Below are positions 17,525 to 26,669 of a stretch of 64,000 bases of DNA, one piece after another. Location of the stretch: contig NZ_AP022823.1 in NCBI RefSeq assembly GCF_011397115.1, forward strand, positions 12,009 through 76,008. The letters run 5' to 3'. Under the pieces are notes generated by a model. That model ran no database searches, was not told the DNA's origin, and was given only the letters and a program-made list of their open reading frames with translations. Source of the stretch: Enterococcus saigonensis (GTDB lineage Bacteria > Bacillota > Bacilli > Lactobacillales > Enterococcaceae). Position numbers and translations under genes: made by a program. Position 1 is the first letter of the stretch, and every line of letters starts with the position of its first letter.

Positions 17525-18174
17525 TTCGATTCCTCCATTTTTCCACCTTTGATAGTAATCAGACGAGAAGCTTGGTCGATTTCTTCCTGGTTGTGAGTGA
17601 CGGCCAACACCGTAGTTTGTTGGTCTTTCATCATGTCTCGGACTAAATCAAGGATAATCGCTCTGTTTTCTTGGTCCAATGAACTGGTAACTTCATCCAG
17701 GAGCAACACTTTCGGTTGATACATCAAATTTCGGACCAATGCAACCCGTTGTTTTTCCCCTCCTGATAGTTCCTTGACCTCTTTCGATAAGTAAGTTTCA
17801 GGTATTTGAACTCGTTCTAACAATTTTTTTGCACGTTCCCGATCAAATCCTTCTTCTCTTATGCGGGCAGGAAAAGACAAGTTCTCTTGAACTGTCTCAT
17901 CGAATAGAGAAGCGTTTTGAAAGAAATAAGAGACTTCTTTTCTATACTCCACAGGATCGATTTTTTGCAGATCCGTACCTCGATAATAAATTTTTCCGGA
18001 AGTTGGGGAAAGCAGCGTACCAATTAATTTCAAAAGGGTACTTTTTCCACTTCCAGAAGGACCAGAAAAAACAATCACTTCCCCTTTGTTTACTGTAAAA
18101 GAGATATCTTGAAGGATTTGGTTTCCGTTTGCCTGAAAACCAACCTTCTCTAATTGAAACAATGAATCACTCAT
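17521..18174 (-). CDS. fetA: ABC transporter ATP-binding protein, FetA family
   Basis: A 217-residue nucleotide-binding subunit with Walker A GPSGSGKST, signature LSGGEKQR, Walker B VLLLDEVT and the switch His in AVTHN. It pairs with the FetB permease gene immediately downstream. I chose the ATG at 18174 (MSDSLFQLEK), which has an AGGAGAGAAG site. A longer frame to 18246 would run through the upstream terminator. Confidence 0.9.
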   Translation of the reverse strand: MSDSLFQLEKVGFQANGNQILQDISFTVNKGEVIVFSGPSGSGKSTLLKLIGTLLSPTSGKIYYRGTDLQKIDPVEYRKEVSYFFQNASLFDETVQENLSFPARIREEGFDRERAKKLLERVQIPETYLSKEVKELSGGEKQRVALVRNLMYQPKVLLLDEVTSSLDQENRAIILDLVRDMMKDQQTTVLAVTHNQEEIDQASRLITIKGGKMEESK

Positions 18175-18194
18175 ACCACTTCTCTCCTTTATAA

Positions 18195-18240
18195 AAAAGC
18201 CCTGCACCAGTGGACCATCCATACGGGTGCAGGGCTTTTG
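18195..18240 (-). terminator. Intrinsic terminator between cupin gene and fetAB
   Basis: AAAGCCCTGCACC and GGGTGCAGGGCTTT form a GC-rich stem followed by T-rich sequence on the minus strand. It separates the cupin gene from fetAB, so they are probably independent transcription units. Confidence 0.85.
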
Positions 18241-18257
18241 TTTCATCCTAGTGTACC

Positions 18258-18680
18258 TCAGTGTTCGTTTGGATCGTTTTTGGCGTCTTCATGAGTAGGG
18301 TGAACCGTTCCTTCAAGGTGATCTGGACCAGCATAAATGGTATACAGTCTGAGCGGCTTATCACCGGTGTTTTCGATGTTGTGCCACATGTCCGCCGGAA
18401 CAAATACGGCGTCATCATCCATCACTTTTTGTTGAACATGTAAGTTATCTTTAGAAGGCCCCATTTTACACACGCCTTCTCCTTCTTCAATACGGATAAA
18501 TTGGTCAATGCCTTCGTGCACTTCCAAACCGATGTCATCGCCCGGTTGAATGGACATTACGGTGACTTGCAGTTTACTGCCTGTCCAAATGGTCGTCCGG
18601 TAATTATCATTTCCTGTGGTGGCGTCTTCAATATTAATGATATACGGCTTCTTCCCATGATCCTTGTAGTCTATTTCCAT
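18258..18680 (-). CDS. Cupin-domain protein
   Basis: A 140-residue single-domain cupin. Motif 1 is seen around LEVHEGIDQFIRIEEGEG and motif 2 around VPADMWHNIENTG, giving candidate metal-binding His and Glu residues. The family includes mannose-6-phosphate isomerase-like and small metal-binding proteins, and the substrate cannot be told. It has its own ribosome binding site (AGGAGG) and terminator. Confidence 0.8.
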   Translation of the reverse strand: MEIDYKDHGKKPYIINIEDATTGNDNYRTTIWTGSKLQVTVMSIQPGDDIGLEVHEGIDQFIRIEEGEGVCKMGPSKDNLHVQQKVMDDDAVFVPADMWHNIENTGDKPLRLYTIYAGPDHLEGTVHPTHEDAKNDPNEH

Positions 18681-19369
18681 CTTCCATTCCTCCTAGTCTT
18701 TGTACTGAAACAATGATACCTACTTCTTATTTATAATAATTCTAATTAATGGTACCACATCTAAAATTCTATGCAAAAAAATTAGCTTTTTGGAGAGCGA
18801 TTCTAAACAAAGACCATATAACGCGCAATTACAATTGGTACCCCTTAATCCTCAGCACATAAAGGAAAAAATATGGAATCAAAAAATAACCGATATGTAC
18901 TCTGGTTATGACTTGAATCAGGGAGAATTTCAGAGACGACACATCATACTTTTTTAGTTTGCACTTGTAAAATAACTAGCGTACATTAAGTTTATGCTCA
19001 CTATCAAGCGTTGTCAATCCTTTAGACTCTTATCAATTTCGAAAGAAAGTAGCAAGGTTATTGATTGTGACTGTAAAAGTGGGGTGTTCCTATAAGCACA
19101 TTAAACTATCTTCTCTAATTTATCATGCTATTTAAATTCTGCTTTTTCATGAGAATTTTTGTCCAAAACTTGTTAAAATGATTTTAAAAAATACTTACAT
19201 ACACAATCCCCAAAAGACACTAATGTCATTTCAGTCAAAAAAGATACCGCAGAAAATTTCCACCTGAGATTCAATACGATATTACTCTCTTGACAGCCAG
19301 CTTAATTCCTTAGTTGAATAGATTATTAAAGTGCACAAAAAAACAATGCGGCGTTTGTTATATTAGTGA
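18681..19369. other. Intergenic stretch without a recognisable gene
   Basis: Apart from a start-less open frame of about 55 codons near 18785-18955 (RPYNAQLQLVPLNPQ...), nothing coding is supported. That frame may be a remnant, but I do not recognise it. The rest is AT-rich and full of stops in all frames. Confidence 0.5.
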
Positions 19370-20117
19370 TAAGTAGTGATTGCTTGAATTCGATATCCGA
19401 AGACAACAACACGCAAAAAAAAGTTACAACCTTGTTGAACATCATGATGTTCAACAAGCTATCTTGCTATACAAGGATGTTTTAGAAACGAAAACAATAA
19501 TTTGACACTAATCCATTTAAGAATGCTGCTTGAGAAATTTTTATCAAATGACACTACTCAAATTCCTAAAATCGATATCACTAAAGCCCTGGCTCTTATA
19601 AATCAAATCATAAGAAGCCACGTACCCGACTTCTTATGATTTCCAATTTTTCGCAGACTTTATGACCCCATTATCTATTGACCAGCTGCAAATAGTTAGT
19701 CAAAAACTACTTGCTGTTGACTTCAATGTCATGGACTCATTCAACCATTTTTACAAGAAATATTACCCTATCTGCTTGGGAAACTTATCTGACTGCTTAA
19801 TGGACTTAGGGTACTTTGAAGAATCAAAACTCATATTGGAAAAACTAGCTTTCGTAGCAGACCATGTGGACTCTATCGAATTAAAAATGTGGGCACAATA
19901 CCTAACAAACGTACTAAATATTTACATGGATGATCAATTTAATGAAAAACAGAATCGATTAAATAAATTAAATCAAATCGTAACAAATTGGCACAATTTA
20001 TTGCCATCCAGTCATTTGGTAGAAGGTCTACACGGCGCTTTCCAACGTTTATCTGACAGAAACGTTGATCGTCCAAACAACATTCATATTCCACCTGTAT
20101 ACATTTTAAAGCCATAG
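19370..20117 (+). pseudogene. Rgg/MutR-like regulator remnant, C-terminal part open
   Basis: The 151-codon open frame at 19662-20117 is helical and TPR-like, with blocks such as NLSDCLMDLGYFEESKLILEKL, resembling the C-terminal half of Rgg/PrgX-type peptide-responsive regulators. Upstream frames carry related pieces (AKKSYNLVEHHDVQQAILLY) split by stops. The N-terminal DNA-binding domain was not found. It is probably a decayed regulator, although the open part could still be translated. Confidence 0.5.
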
Positions 20118-20118
20118 G

Positions 20119-20151
20119 AAAAAGCCTAGTATCTATTGCTAGGCTCTTTTG
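20119..20151. terminator. Bidirectional terminator
   Basis: An AAAAAGCCTAG / CTAGGCTCTTTT hairpin lies between the converging Rgg-like frame and the rep-linked genes. Confidence 0.8.
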
Positions 20152-20158
20152 TATACCT

Positions 20159-20473
20159 CTACACATTCATTTCCTTCTTCCAGCATTCATAAGACTCAAC
20201 AGTTGCACTTTTTTTCATTCTCCTACAAATTCCACTAAACAACGACCACTTATAATCATCAAGAATAGCAGTACCTACTCCCCCTACTCCTAAGAAAAAC
20301 ACTAAAAGCAAATACAAAAATAGCATCATATTCGTCCATAACGATAAAAGAACCAATAAAAGAGAAACTAATCTGGCCGTAATAAAAGAAAGAATCAGAA
20401 TACCATAATAGATTTTCAAAAGAACAGCCCATTCTTTGATCCTATTAAGCTCAGCTATTTCCTCCTCAATCAT
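20159..20473 (-). CDS. Small membrane protein downstream of rep
   Basis: A 104-residue protein with two predicted membrane segments (around LKIYYGILILSFITARLV and MMLFLYLLLVFFLGVGG). It begins at an ATG 3 bp after the preceding HTH gene stop, so the two are coupled. No family was recognised. Its position suggests a link to copy control or maintenance, which is inference only. Confidence 0.6.
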   Translation of the reverse strand: MIEEEIAELNRIKEWAVLLKIYYGILILSFITARLVSLLLVLLSLWTNMMLFLYLLLVFFLGVGGVGTAILDDYKWSLFSGICRRMKKSATVESYECWKKEMNV

Positions 20474-20476
20474 TCA

Positions 20477-20764
20477 TCAATCCACCTGCTCTTTCTTCTT
20501 CTTGGGATCAATACTCTTTAAAAACCTCTCCTCCAACACCAATAAATGACGATAAACATCATCCATTGACAAGCCTGAAGAAAGGCTTAGACAATACAAA
20601 AAATCACAAGGCAACGTCTTTACGGTACGGTTTCTTGTTACCCAGCTTGCTACTGTACTCTGCTTATAGCCATGCAACTCACAAAATTGCTCTACTGTCA
20701 GACCTAACCGCGAAATAATAAACACATTGATCGGGTAGGGATATACAAAGGTATTGATACTCAT
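20477..20764 (-). CDS. Helix-turn-helix protein downstream of rep
   Basis: A 95-residue protein with a HTH-like segment (LTVEQFCELHGYKQSTVASWVTR). The ATG at 20764 has a GGGAGG site; a longer frame to 20890 lacks one. It follows the Rep gene on the same strand and could be a copy-number or replication regulator (inference). The C-terminus is lysine-rich. Confidence 0.65.
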   Translation of the reverse strand: MSINTFVYPYPINVFIISRLGLTVEQFCELHGYKQSTVASWVTRNRTVKTLPCDFLYCLSLSSGLSMDDVYRHLLVLEERFLKSIDPKKKKEQVD

Positions 20765-20899
20765 AGTCAGAAAGACCTCCCACCATATTATTACGTTTGC
20801 GATAATAATACTACTCTTTCTTAAGAACAGCAAGCAAGGGAGAGAAAAAGAGGAACGTATCATAGATATAATGTAATAGGCAATTTGCACCTTTTAATT

Positions 20900-22399
20900 T
20901 CAGCCTGTATCGATCATGAACAGATCTGTTTGCACGCCGATCTTGTTGGGATCTATCAAGCGTTTCAGTGCTGTCTGGATAAACGTGTATTCTTTTCCAA
21001 AAGCTTCTGAGATCGCAGCGAAATAAGCCTCCCGGCTTTCTTTTTTTAGCCGGATAACGGAGCGCATCAATCCATGTATCGAAGCTAGCATAATGCCTCC
21101 ATTACGACCAGCACGAACACGAAAATGAATTTTGTTCTCTTCTCTTAAATGCTTCAGTACTTTGTCCAGGGAACGTTTTGGGATCTTTAAACGTTTAGTT
21201 AACTCTTTTTTTGTAGAAATAATGTATGGTTGTTCTTCATAGGATTGCTCATTCAAATAGGACAGTAGATCTTCTGCCCATTCATGACTATGTGAATACT
21301 TGCGAACAGCTCTTTCTTTCTTGAATTTCCACCAACCCCGTTTTTTGTTGAATAGTTGCTCTTCAGAAAGATTGGCATCAACCCACTCTTGGCATAATAG
21401 GACAATTTTTTCTCTGTGCGCTGCTTGATATTTTCCGGAGTAAGCGGAACGAATGATTCTGGTTAATTCTCGATCAGATAAAGGGTTAGCCAAGCGGTCA
21501 TTGAATTCTAACATCGTCAATTCACATGCTTCTACTTCGTATCCTGACGAAAAGTATGCCAAAGACAAGGTGAATATGACATTATTTCGACCGTATACGC
21601 CCTTTTCACCTTGTATTTTTTGACTTTTTAGCAACAGCTGGAACCAGGGTTCATCGACTTGACGAAATTCTTGAGTAGATGGTAATACAAAAACGTTCTT
21701 GATCTCCGCTTTTTTGTCCGCATCTTCTCTCATTGACCAGTCGATCCATTCTTCGAAACTATAACGATACTGTGGTTCAAAGAATAAAACATTCTCTTCA
21801 GAAGGCATTCGTGTGATCCCAAAATGATTGGCATTTACATCAACTGGAAACCGATAATCATTTGAAAATTTGTTTCTTAGATTTTTTGAGATCATTTTGG
21901 CCACATTGATCACTTTAAAATTTGATTTCTTCGTCACGTATGCAGGCTTGTCTAGTACATAGAAAGCTTGAAATCCATGCGGTGTACGTAGAATCATTGT
22001 CGGCATAAAGCCGATCTCGTGACTGGCCAAGATAATTTCTCCATAGTCAAAGTTTGGATCCAATGTGTCAAAATCAACAAAGAAAGTATTGATTTGACGC
22101 AAATTGTCCTCAGAATGACCTTTTGTAAACATTCTGGCTTCATCAGCATACGTTCCATAGCGAAATACATTTGGTGTCCAATGAGTGAATCGATTATTGT
22201 TTTCGATCACCCCTTCTTCTGAAGTGATCACTAGTCCAATCCCCTCGATCATGTGTTCCTTTGAACGGTACGCAAAAATAGCCCCCTTTCCTGACTGATC
22301 ACTAAAAGAGACCGGTTTTAGGTGGCTGTTTTTATATTTAAATTTACGGATACCATTTTGTAATACCGTCGAATATACGACATCCAAAGAAGCTGCCAT
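20900..22399 (-). CDS. Inc18-type (RepE/RepR/RepS-like) replication initiator
   Basis: A 499-residue protein with blocks shared with Inc18 RepE: KGAIFAYRS, NLRQINTFFVDFD, GRNNVIFTLSLAYFSSGY, and the C-terminal GRNGGIMLAS...IRLKKESRE region. The length is close to the 496 residues of RepE. By eye only about half of the residues agree, so it is a diverged family member. It is expected to drive unidirectional theta replication from an origin just downstream. The ATG at 22399 (MAASLDVV) aligns with the RepE start. A probable antisense RNA lies upstream. Confidence 0.88.
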   Translation of the reverse strand: MAASLDVVYSTVLQNGIRKFKYKNSHLKPVSFSDQSGKGAIFAYRSKEHMIEGIGLVITSEEGVIENNNRFTHWTPNVFRYGTYADEARMFTKGHSEDNLRQINTFFVDFDTLDPNFDYGEIILASHEIGFMPTMILRTPHGFQAFYVLDKPAYVTKKSNFKVINVAKMISKNLRNKFSNDYRFPVDVNANHFGITRMPSEENVLFFEPQYRYSFEEWIDWSMREDADKKAEIKNVFVLPSTQEFRQVDEPWFQLLLKSQKIQGEKGVYGRNNVIFTLSLAYFSSGYEVEACELTMLEFNDRLANPLSDRELTRIIRSAYSGKYQAAHREKIVLLCQEWVDANLSEEQLFNKKRGWWKFKKERAVRKYSHSHEWAEDLLSYLNEQSYEEQPYIISTKKELTKRLKIPKRSLDKVLKHLREENKIHFRVRAGRNGGIMLASIHGLMRSVIRLKKESREAYFAAISEAFGKEYTFIQTALKRLIDPNKIGVQTDLFMIDTG

Positions 22400-22507
22400 G
22401 ACTGTTATTCCTTCCCAAACTAAAAGAGAACACAAATAATCTTAAAGATTTGTGTTCTCCCAATAGCTTAGAAGTCTCAAAGGAACGACAAAATAAGCGT
22501 ATATATA

Positions 22508-22536
22508 TTGAGTTGCTCGTCAAAAAATGGTAAAAT
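22508..22536 (+). promoter_or_regulatory. Promoter of rep antisense RNA
   Basis: TTGAGT at 22508-22513 and TAAAAT at 22531-22536 are separated by 17 bp and point away from rep on the plus strand. Confidence 0.65.
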
Positions 22537-22542
22537 AAACCT

Positions 22543-22687
22543 ATAGGTTCGGATTGGTAGTCCGAATAGATTTATTCAAATCACATAAGTGGTTTCCAGC
22601 CACTCACATAATTTCCATGAGACGAACGAGAACACATAGTTGTTGTATGTGATTCAGATGAAGAAGTGAGGCCAAATTCACTTTTTT
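22543..22687 (+). ncRNA. Probable antisense copy-control RNA (RNAIII-like)
   Basis: A plus-strand RNA starting about 7 nt after the TAAAAT box would form successive hairpins (TTCGGA/TCCGAA, AGTGG/CCACT, CACATA/TATGTG) and end with AAGTGA/TCACTT plus a T-run. It is about 145 nt long and lies opposite the rep mRNA leader. Inc18 plasmids use a similar antisense RNA of about 136 nt to cause transcriptional attenuation of rep. The assignment rests on position and structure, not on sequence identity. Confidence 0.72.
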
Positions 22688-22749
22688 ATCCGTCTCTTTT
22701 TTATATGTATTATTTATTTGAATATAACAAAACAGTTAAATTTGTACAA

Positions 22750-22975
22750 GAAGAAATTTTAATAAAGTATAAGTTATACTTAAATAAACCTCATATAAGT
22801 TATACCTAATTAGACATTATTGTATATCTTATACTTTAAATCACTTCATTAGGTAATAAAACGATACCTTCAAAATAAGCTTTCCCTGACAACAAATATT
22901 TTGTGACGCAAAAACATAAAGTATAAGTTATACTTTATGTTTTGGTAATCAGTAATAACTTATACTTTTATTGTT
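22750..22975. repeat. Palindrome array downstream of parB (candidate centromere)
   Basis: At least four copies or close variants of the 13-bp palindrome GTATAAGTTATAC (for example AAGTATAAGTTATACTT) occur between the rep leader and parB. The same palindromes occur upstream of parA. They are likely ParB binding sites (inference). Confidence 0.7.
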
Positions 22976-22990
22976 GAATGACTTAAAAAA

Positions 22991-23416
22991 TTAAAGCTTA
23001 TCAAATGCATCTTTTATTTCTTCTCTCAAGTGTTCCTCTTTCGCCACACCTAATTTTTGTGTAATATACGCTTCCGATAAAGTGTCAATAAGTTTTTCAA
23101 AGGTAATCCTCCCCTGCACTGATTGAAGTTCCTCAACGTAGTCTTGTAGTACGTTTAATTTTGACTCCAAAGCAGGAGATATTTTTTTGGGTTTTGTAAC
23201 TTTAAATCTCTCATCTGTAATTTCTATAGGACGTCCTCGTTTTTTACTTGCTACTGAAGTAATCGCTTTTGGTTTCTTATTCATCAAAGAAGAGTATCCA
23301 AATTCGTTTTCTCCTCTAATTGATACAGATTTTTTCTTTTTTATTCCTGGTTGTAAGAGACCAGCATATTCTGTATCAACTTTGGTATCAACATTAAATT
23401 CTTTCCTTTCACTCAT
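22991..23416 (-). CDS. ParB-like partition partner (RepC/PrgO type)
   Basis: A 141-residue charged protein following a ParA gene by 16 bp. Such small proteins in enterococcal plasmids bind centromere repeats and stimulate ParA. There is no clear classical HTH; the middle carries a basic GRPIEITDERFKVTKPKK segment, and the C-terminus is helical (LQSVQGRITFEKLIDTL). The role is inferred from the operon and the flanking palindromes. Confidence 0.75.
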   Translation of the reverse strand: MSERKEFNVDTKVDTEYAGLLQPGIKKKKSVSIRGENEFGYSSLMNKKPKAITSVASKKRGRPIEITDERFKVTKPKKISPALESKLNVLQDYVEELQSVQGRITFEKLIDTLSEAYITQKLGVAKEEHLREEIKDAFDKL

Positions 23417-23432
23417 ATTCTTTCCCTCCTAG

Positions 23433-24245
23433 CTATTCTTCAAATATTTTTCTGCGTGATTCAAGTTCGGCTAGTATTTTTATAAACGGTTCATGTGCCC
23501 TATAGTCCCATTGATCATAATTTCCGTTTCGATACTTTTTCAAAGATATTCCTTCTCTAGAATAACGTTTTAGTCGTTTTTGGAAATTAACAATATTCTT
23601 CGATACAGCGGATCCATATAAATCCATAGCCTCGCTCAATACACTTTTATCTAAATCATCGTCTGGTTCAAGCATGCATGCAATTATAGATATCACTTCA
23701 AGATCAATATCGTAGTTGTTAATCATAAATTTTTGGTACCCAACATATTTTCCAATTCCATCTAACGATTCCTCTTGTGTTTGAAAAGCTATTATACTAT
23801 AATCAGAGGCCGCCATAGCATTATCTGAATATGCACTAATAGTTGGAGGCACATCAATAAAAATAGTCTCATAATTTTCTTTAATAGGTTCCAACAATTT
23901 TTCTAAAACCATGATTTGTTCTTTTTCATCTTCGAAGTTAGCAATAACATAGTTAGAAAACGATCTAAAACTTGTATCACATGCAATTAAATCTAGATTT
24001 TCCATAATCGGCGTTATACAAATTGAAAGATTTTCTTCGTTGATTCCATCAACTATTGTTTTATCAATATGATCTAAGTCAACAGTTCTTGCTAATATTT
24101 GTGAAGCGTTGGCTTGCGGATCAATATCTATTACCAGTGTTTTTTTCTTATTTACTACAGCATTATCAAAAGCTAGCATTGTAACTATCTTGGTTTTTCC
24201 TACTCCACCTTTAAAGTTCCCGACTGTATAAGTAGTTGCTGTCAT
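23433..24245 (-). CDS. parA: ParA-family partition ATPase
   Basis: A 270-residue Walker-type ParA with the deviant Walker A motif GNFKGGVGKTK near residues 8-18, DIDPQANAS, and the FIDVPPTIS Walker B segment. It segregates the plasmid together with the small protein encoded next and the palindromic sites. It resembles pAD1 RepB/pCF10 PrgP-type proteins. The gene lies directly below the AT-rich array at 24270-24720, which probably also serves as an operator. Confidence 0.9.
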   Translation of the reverse strand: MTATTYTVGNFKGGVGKTKIVTMLAFDNAVVNKKKTLVIDIDPQANASQILARTVDLDHIDKTIVDGINEENLSICITPIMENLDLIACDTSFRSFSNYVIANFEDEKEQIMVLEKLLEPIKENYETIFIDVPPTISAYSDNAMAASDYSIIAFQTQEESLDGIGKYVGYQKFMINNYDIDLEVISIIACMLEPDDDLDKSVLSEAMDLYGSAVSKNIVNFQKRLKRYSREGISLKKYRNGNYDQWDYRAHEPFIKILAELESRRKIFEE

Positions 24246-24269
24246 ATTTTTACCTACTTTCTTTAATCT

Positions 24270-24720
24270 TTATTTAAAGTATAACTTATATATTTATTTT
24301 ATTCAATATTTATTTTATACTTTATATATTAAGTATAAGATATACTTAATATATTCAATATATCTGATATGTTTCATTTAATAGCAGATATATACTACAG
24401 ATCCCTTGAATTAGTGTTCCGGCTGAAGTAAAAAACCATTCTGATAAAATTTAAAAATAATGTTTATGGTATAAGTTATACTTAATTAAACGTATAACTT
24501 ATACTTTATTATTTAATATATAAGTTACACAAAATATATTTATTATTTCTGCTATATTTCATTTAATAGCAGATTCATACAACAAATTTCTTGATTCAGT
24601 GTTTGGCTGACGTAAAAAAATCATTCTGATAAAATTTCAAAATAACGTTTATGGTATAAGATATACTTAATTAAACGTATATCTTATACTTTATTATTTA
24701 ATGTATAAGATATACTATAA
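24270..24720. repeat. Palindrome array upstream of parA, with 185-bp tandem duplication
   Basis: GTATAAGTTATAC and GTATAAGATATAC palindromes occur in inverted pairs. A block of about 185 bp is tandemly duplicated: TTTCATTTAATAGCAGAT at 24372 recurs at 24557, and the GGTATAAG pair at 24468 recurs at 24653. In the first copy the palindrome centres are T/A (AAGTTATAC), in the second A/T (AAGATATAC). The stretch holds no gene and is a candidate partition site and parA promoter. Confidence 0.8.
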
Positions 24721-24780
24721 TTTATTGAAGACTAATCTATAATAATATTTTTAATCGTTGAATTTCCTTGACTAAAAAAA

Positions 24781-24794
24781 CGAACATGTGTTCT
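24781..24794 (+). promoter_or_regulatory. LexA (DinR) SOS box
   Basis: CGAACATGTGTTCT matches the Gram-positive LexA consensus GAACNNNNGTTC exactly. It lies 44 bp upstream of the Y-family polymerase start, consistent with SOS induction. Confidence 0.85.
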
Positions 24795-24837
24795 AATGTG
24801 TATAAAACGTATCTTTTTTTAGAAAAGGTGATTTATC

Positions 24838-25861
24838 ATGGTTATGCAATTTGGCGTAAACCCAAGGTTTGACTACACAAAAGAACCCTCACGGGATATT
24901 CTTTGTATCGATTGTAAGTCATTTTATGCGTCCGTAGAATGCGTAGAAAGAGGACTAAATCCTTTAAAGGCAAAGTTAGTTGTCATGTCCTATCCTTCAG
25001 ACGATCCTTCTCAGCGAGGGAGTGGGTTGATCCTGGCATCGAGTCCGGCCGCAAAAAAGCCTATGGAATTTCTAATGTCAGTCGATCACGAGATCTTCCT
25101 TTTCCGTATCCGGAAGACCTCGTAATCGCACCACCGAGAATGGCACTGTATATGAGAAAGAATATGGAGATTAACAACATTTACAAGAAGTACGCTGACG
25201 AACAAAATCATTCCGTATACAGCATCGATGAGAGCTTCGTGGACGTCACAGACTCATTAAAGCTGTTCAGTGCAAAGGACGCAAGAGAGCTGGCGAGAAT
25301 GATTCAAACAGACGTTTATCGACAAACTGGAATTTTCACAACGATCGGAATAGGTGACAATCCGCTCTTGGCCAAGTTCGCACTAGACCTCGAAAGTAAA
25401 AAAAATTCAGATATGAAAGCAGAATGGCGTTATGAAGACGTTCATCAAAAGCTTTGGTCAGTAGAAAACATTACAGACGTTTGGGGTATCGGACGTCGGA
25501 CTGCAATCAGACTGAAGCGAATGGGTATATTTACTATGCATGATCTGGCACACGCAAATTACTATCAGCTGAAGCAAAATTTTGGTGTCTTAGGTACTCA
25601 ACTATATGCACACAGCTGGGGCGTCGATCGATCATTCTTAGGTCAGAAATACAAAGTAAAATCTAAGTCGATAGGGAACAGTCAGGTGTTAAACCGTGAT
25701 TATACACGTCGAAATGAAATAGAAATTGTAATCAAAGAAATGGCTGATCAAGTAGCAACAAGATTGAGAAGATCGGGAGCTAAAGCTGAAGTCATATCTT
25801 TGTGGATCGGATTTTCAATGGGCTATGTGGATCGATCAGGGAGTAGAGGGTTTCACCAGCA
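24838..25861 (+). pseudogene. Y-family DNA polymerase (UvrX/ImpB type), frameshifted and truncated
   Basis: Frame 1 gives ILCIDCKSFYASVECVERG with the catalytic aspartate. After ASSPAAKK the reading continues one frame back as AYGISNVSRSRDLP and later SIDESFVDVTD, with palm and helix-hairpin-helix regions. The shift falls on GCAAAAAAGCC near 25050, which contains the slippery heptamer A-AAA-AAG. The C-terminal little-finger region is cut off by an IS6-family insertion at 25862. A GGTGAT site precedes the start, and an SOS box lies upstream. Homologues on enterococcal plasmids give UV tolerance; this copy is probably inactive. Confidence 0.88.
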
Positions 25862-26669
25862 GGTTCTGTTGCAAAGTTTTCCAAAAAATCTATTTTAGTG
25901 TAAAATTGAGAAAAAAGACAGAGAGGACAGAGTAATGAATCATTTTAAAGACAAACAATTCAAAAAAGACGTCATTATTGTCGCTGTTGGTTACTACCTG
26001 CGTTACAATCTAAGCTATCGTGAAGTTCAGGAATTGTTATATGATCGTGGAATAAATGTTTGTCATACTACGATTTATCGTTGGGTGCAAGAGTACAGCA
26101 AAGTCCTCTATTATCTTTGGAAGAAGAAAAATAGACAATCCTTCTATTCATGGAAAATGGACGAAACCTATATCAAAATTAAGGGACGTTGGCATTATCT
26201 TTATCGTGCAATTGATGCGGACGGCTTAACCTTAGATATCTGGTTACGAAAGAAACGGGATACGCAAGCAGCCTATGCTTTCTTAAAACGACTCCATAAA
26301 CAGTTTGGTGAGCCGAAAGCAATTGTGACCGATAAAGCACCTTCTCTTGGCTCCGCCTTTAGAAAGTTACAGAGTGTGGGTTTATATACTAAGACAGAGC
26401 ACCGAACTGTGAAGTATCTTAACAATTTAATAGAACAAGACCATCGACCTATTAAACGACGAAATAAATTTTATCAAAGTCTCCGTACAGCCTCTTCCAC
26501 GATTAAGGGCATGGAGACCATTCGAGGAATATATAAAAAGAACCGAAGAAATGGAACGCTCTTCGGCTTTTCGGTGTCTACTGAAATCAAGGTATTAATG
26601 GGAATAACAGCCTAAGATATTTGGAGTTCAGAGAGGGCGCGTTTGATTTTCAAACTTCGCAACAGAACC
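25862..26669 (+). mobile_element. IS6-family insertion sequence (IS1216-like), 808 bp
   Basis: Left end GGTTCTGTTGCAAAGTTTT and right end CAAACTTCGCAACAGAACC are terminal inverted repeats. The element separates the broken polymerase gene from the broken DUF4062 gene. The 8 bp on each side do not match, so the insertion was followed by a rearrangement or happened by replicon fusion. Confidence 0.88.
25935..26615 (+). CDS. IS6-family transposase
   Basis: A 226-residue DDE transposase starting MNHFKDKQFKKDVI. It has the N-terminal HTH (LSYREVQELLYDRGI) and catalytic residues in KMDETYIKIKG, VTDKAPS and NLIEQDHRPIKRR. It differs from the two identical-type IS1216 transposases at 57.6 and 62.3 kb at many positions, so it is another family member. 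Full length. Confidence 0.95.
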   Translation: MNHFKDKQFKKDVIIVAVGYYLRYNLSYREVQELLYDRGINVCHTTIYRWVQEYSKVLYYLWKKKNRQSFYSWKMDETYIKIKGRWHYLYRAIDADGLTLDIWLRKKRDTQAAYAFLKRLHKQFGEPKAIVTDKAPSLGSAFRKLQSVGLYTKTEHRTVKYLNNLIEQDHRPIKRRNKFYQSLRTASSTIKGMETIRGIYKKNRRNGTLFGFSVSTEIKVLMGITA

